From JBFMAE01 sp040756085 (GTDB lineage Bacteria > Desulfobacterota > BSN033 > UBA1163), in contig JBFMAE010000284.1 of NCBI GenBank assembly GCA_040756085.1, positions 1-6,074 of the forward strand: DNA of 6,074 nucleotides, given 5' to 3'. Under the pieces are notes generated by a model. It ran no database searches and had not been told where the DNA came from. It saw only the letters and a program-made list of their open reading frames with translations. Both the position numbers and the translations under genes were made by a program. Each line of letters begins with the position of its first letter. Positions within the stretch are counted from its first letter, which is position 1. Below, piece by piece: positions 1 to 4,996 of this stretch.

Positions 1-103
1 CATTCCATTGGCTTTGCTCCCTATCAACCGCGGCGCTGCCGGGGGATCAAACGATAAACCTTCCATGACAGGACACGAATGTCCCACCTATCGCTCTTCC
101 AAA
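1..103 (-). other. Region downstream of the sigma gene; possible start of an unrecognised ORF at the window edge
   Basis: No firm gene is visible here. On the minus strand an ATG at 66-64 opens a frame of 22 codons that runs off the window edge (it begins MEGLSFDPPAAPRLIG). No good ribosome binding site precedes it and I do not recognise the peptide, so it may be chance. Between the sigma stop codon and this ATG lies a small hairpin at 71-84 with a 5-bp stem (GGACA/TGTCC) around a TTCG loop on the minus strand. No T-run follows it, so it is not a convincing intrinsic terminator. Many ECF sigma genes are followed by a membrane anti-sigma gene. No Cys/His zinc-finger start of that kind is seen in these 103 bases, but the window ends too soon to exclude one. 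Confidence 0.2.
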
Positions 104-694
104 TTAATGAGCGGACCTCTCCAGTATCCCTTTGAGATCCATCCTTGCCCTATGAAGTTTCGATTTGATCGTCCCTTCGGGAAGGTGAAACAATTTTCCA
201 ATCTCCTCATAAGAAAGCCCCTGGAGGTCCCTCAGCACAATCAGTTCCCTCTGATCCTCCTTCAGTCGAAGGAGCCCTCTCTGGACGAATAGTTGAATCA
301 TCTTCTTCTTGTAATGGGTTTCGGGATTATCAGAGGGATCAGGAATCGGCCTGGGCATGTTCCCATCATCGGTTTCTACGGGATCGTCCAGTGAATCGGA
401 GTTAAAGTAATGCCTTCGCTTCAGATATTTCCAACGGTTTCGACAGTGGTTTAGGGTGACCTGCGTCAGCCAAGCATCGAATTTGATCTCCTCCCTCAGA
501 TCCTTGATCGACTCGAAGACCGAGAGAAAGACCTCCTGTGCCAGATCTTTTGCTTCCTCCCTATTTCCAAGCATCCGGTAAGCGATGTTGAACACCCTCT
601 TCTGGTAGTGAAGCACGATCTCTGCAAAGGCCTTCCTGTCCCCTGCCTTGCAGGACTCGATCACCTCTTTTTGAATCTTTGGAGAAGTCTCCAT
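104..694 (-). CDS. RNA polymerase sigma factor, sigma-70 family, ECF (RpoE-like) subfamily
   Basis: This is a 196-residue alternative sigma factor of the extracytoplasmic-function type, which directs RNA polymerase to a small set of stress or envelope promoters. Region 2 covers about residues 22-92 and includes the core-binding and -10 recognition stretch (KDLAQEVFLSVFESI, then FDAWLTQVTLNHCRNRW). A polar linker of about 40 residues, rich in Asp and Pro, follows. Region 4 covers about 132-190, with the -35-binding helix-turn-helix LSYEEIGKLFHLPEGTIKSK and HRAR after it. Regions 1.1 and 3 are absent and the length is normal for ECF factors. The ATG at 694 is the only sensible start; a purine-rich GGGGAAG lies upstream at a rather long spacing. 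A sigma-E-like promoter just upstream suggests autoregulation. The gene is probably a separate transcription unit from the catabolic genes before it. Its signal and regulon cannot be read from the sequence. Confidence 0.95.
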   Translation of the reverse strand: METSPKIQKEVIESCKAGDRKAFAEIVLHYQKRVFNIAYRMLGNREEAKDLAQEVFLSVFESIKDLREEIKFDAWLTQVTLNHCRNRWKYLKRRHYFNSDSLDDPVETDDGNMPRPIPDPSDNPETHYKKKMIQLFVQRGLLRLKEDQRELIVLRDLQGLSYEEIGKLFHLPEGTIKSKLHRARMDLKGILERSAH

Positions 695-719
695 GAAAAA
701 TTTGTTCTTCCCCTACTTC

Positions 720-748
720 TATAGACAACAGAAAACGATTTTGGTTCC
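720..748 (-). promoter_or_regulatory. Candidate ECF sigma promoter (GGAACCA-N16-TCTATA) for the sigma gene
   Basis: Read on the minus strand, GGAACCA (748-742) is followed by exactly 16 bases and then TCTATA (725-720). This closely matches the E. coli sigma-E promoter pattern (GGAACTT, 16-17 bases, TCTGA). The predicted start of transcription, about 6-7 bases further on near 713, leaves a leader of about 20 nt before the ATG at 694. The leader would contain GGGGAAG as a possible Shine-Dalgarno sequence. Position, spacing and -35 quality all fit positive autoregulation by the encoded ECF factor. The similarity is seen directly; the function is inferred. Confidence 0.55.
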
Positions 749-762
749 AGAATAAATAATTT

Positions 763-954
763 CTAATAAATCAGCTTCATCCTTTTCAAGGTCTGGAGGT
801 TGGAGTGGATCAATCTAAGAGACTTATTAAGAGCCTCTTCTTTGATATCCACCAGATCCACCTCATAGCCTCCCTGAGCAAAGACCATGGCGATGGAATG
901 GCCCATTGTCCCTGCGCCTACCACCAACACCCTATTGATTGCATCGATCCTCAT
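763..954 (-). pseudogene. 3-hydroxyacyl-CoA dehydrogenase, N-terminal NAD-binding fragment only
   Basis: The intact enzyme oxidises (S)-3-hydroxyacyl-CoA to 3-ketoacyl-CoA with NAD+, the third step of beta-oxidation. Only about 63 residues remain of the usual ~280. They form the start of the Rossmann fold: VLVVGAGTMGHSIAMVFAQ carries the GxGxxG dinucleotide loop, and VDLVDI ends the second strand with the Asp that normally binds the adenosine ribose. The frame reaches TAG at 765-763 just after the first long helix. The substrate-binding and catalytic domain (His-Glu pair) is absent from the rest of the window. The ATG at 954 overlaps the upstream dehydrogenase stop as TGATG, with AGGGAGG five bases upstream; a GTG at 957 is possible but too close to that site. 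The overlap shows it was once co-translated with the dehydrogenase. The sequence after the stop is AT-rich and carries the sigma promoter, so a rearrangement junction near 760-775 is likely. Confidence 0.85.
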
Positions 955-2081
955 CACGGCCTCCCTAACATTCTTTCAACAATCACATCTTTCAGCTCCT
1001 CCTCTGTCCCTAACTCCGCCCCGATCGCCCAGGCATCCCGGTAATAGTGCTCGATATGCTGTTCAACCATGTAACCGTATCCGCCAAAAATCTGGAGGGC
1101 CTCATCCACTACCCAGACCAGTCTCCTTCCGACCTCCAGTTGAGCGATGGGAAGGGATCCCTGATCCATTCTGCCCTGGTCAAACTCCGCAGCCGTTTTA
1201 TAGGTAAGCCAGCGGGCTACCTCAATGCCCACAGCCATCTCTGCCAGTTTATGCCGGATGACCTGAAACTGCGAGAGTTTTTTGCCAAACTGTTCCCTCT
1301 GTTTGGCATATTGGATCGCTCGATCGAAGGCCCCTTGGGCCATACCTATCGCTTGAGCCGATCGCTTCAACCCCCTCACTTGAAGAAAATAGTCGACCTG
1401 ATCGATTCCCTCACTCTCCCCTCCGATCCGCATCTGAACAGGTACCCGAACCCCTCTGAAGCGGAGGTCTCCGAATGGGATCATCCTCAACCCCATCTTT
1501 TCGATCGGACGAACTTCGATGCCTTCCTTCCTTTCAACGATTAACGTGATCCACCCTTCCTTCGGTTCTTTACAGAGCACGACAAAAGCATCCGCCTGAG
1601 AGGCATTGAGCACGAACCTCTTTTCTCCATGGATGAGGTACCCCTCTCCCTTCCTCTCTGCAACGGTGGAGATGGGGGACAAGTCCTTCTCATCTTCCGA
1701 TTCGGCAAAAGCCATACTCAGCTGTTTCTCTCCCTTGGTCAGAGGAAGAAGGAACTCTTTCTTCTGCTCACGGGATCCGAATTTCAAAATGACTTCTGAG
1801 CCGAGATCGACGGCACTCAGGGCACTCCCGATTCCTGAATCAACCCTGCAGAAGGCTTCGATGACCAGGACATTCTCAATGAGGCCTAATCCCTGGCCTC
1901 CAAACTCTTCCGGGTAATGTACCCCGACGAATCCCAGCTGGCAGGCTTTTTTCCATATCGGTTCCGGAAATTGTCCGGCCTGATCTCGTTCCAGGGCCAG
2001 ATCGGGATCGAACTCTCCCTGGGCAAACTCCCTTGCCGCCTTTTGAATATCTCTCTGTTCATCGGTCAATTCAAAATTCAT
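954..2081 (-). CDS. Acyl-CoA dehydrogenase family flavoprotein, complete but lacking the usual catalytic Glu
   Basis: This is a 375-residue acyl-CoA dehydrogenase fold protein. The family uses FAD to introduce a C2-C3 double bond into acyl-CoA esters and passes electrons to ETF. Start: ATG at 2081, with AGGGAG (2094-2089) seven bases upstream. An ATG 11 codons earlier lacks such a site and would add an unconserved extension. The N-terminal helical domain begins NFELTDEQRDIQKAAREFA and includes HYPEEFGGQGLG (55-66). The middle beta domain covers about 122-235. The C-terminal helical domain has QREQFGKKLSQFQ (261-273, with the FAD-binding Arg) and IFGGYGYM (331-338). Two points are odd. The middle domain has FAESEDEKDLS where relatives have TEPxAGSD. 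The catalytic motif, normally YRDAxxxxIYEGT, reads YRDAWAIGAELGT, placing Leu357 where the catalytic Glu belongs and Glu356 one residue earlier. It may be an atypical dehydrogenase or the non-catalytic partner of a heteromeric enzyme. Confidence 0.93.
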   Translation of the reverse strand: MNFELTDEQRDIQKAAREFAQGEFDPDLALERDQAGQFPEPIWKKACQLGFVGVHYPEEFGGQGLGLIENVLVIEAFCRVDSGIGSALSAVDLGSEVILKFGSREQKKEFLLPLTKGEKQLSMAFAESEDEKDLSPISTVAERKGEGYLIHGEKRFVLNASQADAFVVLCKEPKEGWITLIVERKEGIEVRPIEKMGLRMIPFGDLRFRGVRVPVQMRIGGESEGIDQVDYFLQVRGLKRSAQAIGMAQGAFDRAIQYAKQREQFGKKLSQFQVIRHKLAEMAVGIEVARWLTYKTAAEFDQGRMDQGSLPIAQLEVGRRLVWVVDEALQIFGGYGYMVEQHIEHYYRDAWAIGAELGTEEELKDVIVERMLGRP

Positions 2082-2139
2082 CTTCGTTCTCCCTGTTTTC
2101 CCATCCGGGTGCATTAACCTGACAATTGCATAAAAAAGT

Positions 2140-2316
2140 ATTAAGAAGGCGGTCAGGTGTGCTGAAAAACCTTTACAGCGGCACCTTTGAGCGTTTCTCT
2201 ACCAAGATTCCAAGCATTTTGGGAGGCCACCTCAGGTAACATGGAAGATTCCCCATCAAATAAGGAGATGAACCGCTTTGTAAAGGTTTTGAAGTACACT
2301 TGACTGCCTTTCTAAT
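2140..2316. mobile_element. 177-bp MITE-like element with ~42-bp imperfect terminal inverted repeats
   Basis: The ends are 2140-2181 and the reverse complement of 2273-2316. By eye about 35 of 42 positions match, with one 2-base gap. The shared core AAAACCTTTACA is identical in both arms, followed by GCGG. Outer parts read GGCGGTCAGGTGTGCT (left) and GGCAGTCAAGTGTACT (right), differing only by G/A changes. The 91-bp interior is too short for a transposase. No convincing target-site duplication was found (only TGCA near both sides). A frame open stop-to-stop runs across the element on the minus strand (2311-2153), but it has no gene-like start and I do not recognise it. The element fills most of the 281-bp gap between the broken dehydrogenase and the complete one. 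A non-autonomous transposon derivative fits best; a large intergenic hairpin or interspersed palindromic repeat is the alternative. Confidence 0.6.
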
Positions 2317-2339
2317 GCAACATCTGGGTTAACTCTCAA

Positions 2340-2360
2340 TTCGCATTCCGAAATCCGAAA
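2340..2360. repeat. Short period-7 direct repeat (TCCGAAA units)
   Basis: Two perfect tandem copies of TCCGAAA (2347-2353, 2354-2360) are preceded by a degenerate third unit, TTCGCAT (2340-2346). The run sits just after the stop codon of the broken dehydrogenase and about 25 bases from the inverted-repeat element. It is too short to assign a function and may be the residue of a simple-sequence array. Confidence 0.4.
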
Positions 2361-2362
2361 CC

Positions 2363-2743
2363 TTAAAGTCCCAGTTCCCTTGCGATGACCATGTGCTGAA
2401 TTTCAGAGGTCCCCTCCGGAATCCGGAAGAGCCTCGCATCCCGCAGGAATCTCTGAACAGGATTCTCCATCTTCAGGCCACCACTTTTTTGAATGGCCAT
2501 TGCTTTCTGAACGACCTTCTGGAGCGATTCGGTGCAGAAGAGCTTCACGATGGAGGCATCCTTCATCGAAGCGATTCCTCGATCGAAGAGCCATGCTCCT
2601 CGATAGGTCATATACCGCATCGTTTCGATCGCCATTGCCATCTCAGCCAGGGTGAACCGGATCGCCTGGGATTTTCCCAGAGGTTCGCCATGCCTCTGGC
2701 TTCCTTTGATATAGGAAAGGAAGGTCTCGAAGGATGGCTCCAT
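2363..2743 (-). pseudogene. Acyl-CoA dehydrogenase, C-terminal fragment (N-terminal two-thirds deleted)
   Basis: These ~125 codons encode only the C-terminal helical domain of a second acyl-CoA dehydrogenase; the family is normally ~380 residues. Recognisable parts are YIKGSQRHGEPLGKSQAIRF (counterpart of YAKERKQFGKPLxxFQAI), TLAEMAMAIETMRYMTYRGAW, and the end RDARLFRIPEGTSEIQHMVIARELGL. That end contains the canonical catalytic glutamate in PEGT (Glu110 counted from the ATG at 2743). Unlike the neighbour at 954-2081, this copy had a standard active-site motif. The first two-thirds, including most of the FAD and acyl-CoA site, are gone. The ATG at 2743 is accidental: it lies inside the gamma-carbonic-anhydrase sequence at the junction and has no ribosome binding site. 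Homology begins at about 2735. The Arg of RKQFG is replaced (GSQRHGE), so the copy was already divergent or has decayed. It cannot make a working enzyme. Confidence 0.85.
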
Positions 2744-3029
2744 GACTGATCAGTACCTCCCTTTCAATCACCACCGGGTGTCCCTGGGGTGCTTCGATCA
2801 ACACCTTATCGAGAAGAGCGGACTGTTCCCCTACCACAATCGGGTTGCTATCCGCACGGAGCAGGGCAAAGGGCCAGACGCTCACCCCAGGACCGAGAGA
2901 GATGTCCCCGATCAGCCTTGCCGTAGGATCGATGAATACGGTCTCATCGAACTGTGGTGATTTCCCATCAAAGGGAATGATGCGCGGACTGGAAAAGGAT
3001 TTCTCCTTCCTCTTTTTACTGAAGACCAT
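2643..3029 (-). pseudogene. Gamma-carbonic-anhydrase-like (left-handed beta-helix) protein, truncated by fusion into dehydrogenase sequence
   Basis: Residues 1-100 (3029 to about 2730) match the start of gamma-class carbonic-anhydrase/PaaY-like proteins. These are trimeric hexapeptide-repeat beta-helices that in the true enzyme hydrate CO2 at a zinc between subunits. Landmarks are DETVFIDPTARLIGDISLGPGVSVWPF, RAD (58-60), NPIVVGEQSALLDKV and GHPVVIEREVLISHGAIL (83-100). After SHGAIL the similarity stops and the frame runs through acyl-CoA dehydrogenase DNA in the wrong frame until the stop at 2643. About 80 C-terminal residues are therefore lost, including the third metal His. The first metal-ligand His position (usually VxH) reads VLIEA, so this homologue may not have bound zinc canonically even when whole. 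Start: ATG at 3029, nine bases after AGGAGG (3044-3039); the TTG at 3038 abuts that site and is unlikely. It begins 16 bases after the permease stop, so it belongs to the same operon. Confidence 0.8.
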
Positions 3030-3045
3030 GAGGGACAACCTCCTT

Positions 3046-4902
3046 TTATGAACGATGCCGGAGTTTCTGTAGAAGGACGACCAGGATCAACAGGCCTAAC
3101 CCGATGGCATCCGTATAAAGTCCTGGCTTGATGAGCAAGATTGCTGCAGCAACGAGCATCACCCTTTCCGGAATGTTTGCCTCTTTCAGGAACCACCCCA
3201 TGAGACCCGCAGAAAGGGCGATCACACCGATTGATGCGGAAACGACCGTTGCCACGATGGAGACGAAGGAGCCAATCAATAGGAGGGAGGGACCGTAGAC
3301 GAACATGAAGGGGACGACGAAGCCCGTGGCCCCGATCTTCATGGCGGCCAGCCCTGTCTTCCATATATTCGACCCGCTGATGCCAGCAGCGGCATAGACC
3401 GCCATGGCCACAGGAGGGGTGATGGCAGAGATGATGGCGAAGTAAAAGACGAAGAGGTGTCCAGCGATCACCGGGACACCCAGCTTGATCAGGGCAGGAA
3501 TGAGCAGGGCGGCCTGAACAATATAGGCTGCGGTCGTGGGAAGCCCCATCCCTAAGATGATTCCGGCAATCATGGTGAAGATGAGGGCAGGAGCAAGGGA
3601 ATCTCCTGCGATAAAGAGGATGAAGCTGGTGAATTTCAATCCCAAGCCGGTCAGGTTGATCATTTCCACCACAATCCCTGCACAGGCACACGCTGCTGCC
3701 ACGGGAAGCATGTTCATCGCCCCATATTCCAAAGCACTCAAGATTTTCTTCAACCCCATGCGGGTTTCCGCCCTGAGCATGCTGATGAGAAAGACGGAAA
3801 GCGTGGCATAGAGGCAGGCATACATCGGTGTGTATCCGGCCAGCATGAAATAGACAATCACGACCAATGGAATAAAAAGATGACCCTTCGTCACTATCAC
3901 ATATTGGAGTCGGGGTCTCTCCTCTTTGGGAACACCCAAAAGCCCTGTCTTCGTGGCTTCGAAATGGATAGCCATGAAAAGGGCCAGATAGTAGAGAAGG
4001 GCCGGGATTAAAGCGTGCTTGCAAATATCAATGTATGAAATGCCTGTAAATTCTGCAATGACAAAGGCTGCCGCACCCATGACCGGAGGCATGATCTGGC
4101 CTCCGGTAGAGGCTGTAGCCTCAACAGCTGCTGCAAACTCGTGCTTGAAACCTGTTCTCTTCATCAATGGGATGGTGAGCCATCCATCCACCATCACATT
4201 GGCCACAGCGCTTCCAGAAATCGTTCCAAAGAGGCTCGAGGAGACACAGGAGATCTTTCCAGGACCTCCCTTCGCCCCTCCCACCAGGGAGGTGGCAAAA
4301 TCCATGAAAAACTGACCGGTTCCGGACTGCTCCAAAAAGGCACCGAAGATGACAAAAAGGATCACATAGGTCGCAGACACCCCTAAGGGGATTCCAAAGA
4401 TCCCTTCAGTGGTCAAATAGAGCTGATCGATGATCGTTTCGAGGCTGAATCCCGTGTGCCGCATCAATCCTGGGAGATGTTCTCCAAAGATTGTATAAAG
4501 AAGGAAAGCCATAGCGGTTATGGGCAGTGCCCAGCCAATCATCCTCCGGGAACCTTCTAACAGAAGGAGGGTCAGAGTGATTCCCATTACGAAATCCCAT
4601 CGGGTCAGGGGATGGACATAGGGGTATCGGGTCACGATATAATCGTAATTGAGGAAAACATGGCCCAGAGAAAGGAAGACTAAAAAGAATAGGATGAAAT
4701 CCAAATAGATATGGACCCTCTTTTTCCCTGCTCTGCTTGTGATGCTCAGAAGAAGGATGAGGGTGAGCGTAAAGATGAGATGAATGGAACGGTGCATCAT
4801 CGCTTCCGGTGCACCGAAGGCGGCAGTATAGAGGTGGTAGGCCGACATGAAAATGGCGATCACCGCCATCATCTTCTTGACAATCCGAAGGAAACGTTCC
4901 AT
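3046..4902 (-). CDS. TRAP transporter, fused permease subunit (TAXI type)
   Basis: This 618-residue inner-membrane protein is the permease of a tripartite ATP-independent periplasmic transporter. Such systems import organic acids against a gradient, powered by a cation (usually Na+) gradient and fed by a periplasmic binding protein. TAXI systems usually carry the small (DctQ-like) and large (DctM-like) membrane subunits as one chain. Here the first ~135 residues supply about four helices of the small part, and residues ~150-618 are DctM-like. Conserved loops are SSSLFGTISGSAVANV (221-236), EATASTGGQIMPPVMGAAAF (261-280), GMGLPTTAAYI (451-461) and ISAITPPVAMAVYAAAGISG (491-510). The length is typical of the fused class. 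The start ATG at 4902 follows GAGG at good spacing. It lies 94 bases after the binding-protein stop, with a strong palindrome in the gap. The substrate cannot be read from sequence; the downstream acyl-CoA enzymes suggest a carboxylic acid. Confidence 0.94.
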   Translation of the reverse strand: MERFLRIVKKMMAVIAIFMSAYHLYTAAFGAPEAMMHRSIHLIFTLTLILLLSITSRAGKKRVHIYLDFILFFLVFLSLGHVFLNYDYIVTRYPYVHPLTRWDFVMGITLTLLLLEGSRRMIGWALPITAMAFLLYTIFGEHLPGLMRHTGFSLETIIDQLYLTTEGIFGIPLGVSATYVILFVIFGAFLEQSGTGQFFMDFATSLVGGAKGGPGKISCVSSSLFGTISGSAVANVMVDGWLTIPLMKRTGFKHEFAAAVEATASTGGQIMPPVMGAAAFVIAEFTGISYIDICKHALIPALLYYLALFMAIHFEATKTGLLGVPKEERPRLQYVIVTKGHLFIPLVVIVYFMLAGYTPMYACLYATLSVFLISMLRAETRMGLKKILSALEYGAMNMLPVAAACACAGIVVEMINLTGLGLKFTSFILFIAGDSLAPALIFTMIAGIILGMGLPTTAAYIVQAALLIPALIKLGVPVIAGHLFVFYFAIISAITPPVAMAVYAAAGISGSNIWKTGLAAMKIGATGFVVPFMFVYGPSLLLIGSFVSIVATVVSASIGVIALSAGLMGWFLKEANIPERVMLVAAAILLIKPGLYTDAIGLGLLILVVLLQKLRHRS

Positions 4903-4918
4903 GAGATTTCCTCATAGC

Positions 4919-4948
4919 AGAGGCGGGAATGAATTCATTCCCGCCTCT
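4919..4948 (-). promoter_or_regulatory. Perfect 30-bp intercistronic palindrome (mRNA hairpin) between binding-protein and permease genes
   Basis: The two 15-base halves are exact reverse complements; the first reads AGAGGCGGGAATGAA and the centre is GAATTC. In RNA this gives a stem of about 13 bp with a 4-base loop. No U-run follows on either strand, so a classical intrinsic terminator is unlikely. It starts 48 bases after the binding-protein stop and ends 16 bases before the permease ATG, close to its ribosome binding site. Transport operons often use such hairpins to protect the 3' end of the abundant binding-protein message and reduce permease expression. That role is inferred here. Confidence 0.7.
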
Positions 4949-4996
4949 AACAAACTAAACGGAACAGACATCGATAGAAGAATCAAAAGAAGAAAT

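Noticed and set aside
71..84. TTCG-loop hairpin read as a terminator for the sigma gene
   Set aside because: The stem is only 5 bp, closed by an A-T pair rather than C-G, and no T-run follows.
1047..1544. Plus-strand open frame of 165 codons
   Set aside because: It is antisense to the well-conserved dehydrogenase at 954-2081, with no recognisable domain or ribosome binding site.
2115..2160. Outward promoter formed by the left arm of the element (CTGACC, 18 bases, TATGCA) driving the complete dehydrogenase
   Set aside because: Both hexamers are poor matches to consensus, so it is not reported as a feature; promoter-bearing element ends remain possible.
2912..4024. Long minus-strand open frame (370 codons) in a different frame within the permease gene
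   Set aside because: Its product is rich in His, Arg, Cys and Pro with no domain, and it lies inside a clearly conserved TRAP permease; it is a shadow frame.
4406..4915. Minus-strand open frame of 169 codons overlapping the start of the permease gene
   Set aside because: It is an alternate frame of the permease with low-plausibility composition; the permease frame carries all the conserved motifs.
4919..4948. Palindrome read as a rho-independent terminator
   Set aside because: No T-run follows the stem on either strand, and the downstream permease must be transcribed with the binding-protein gene.
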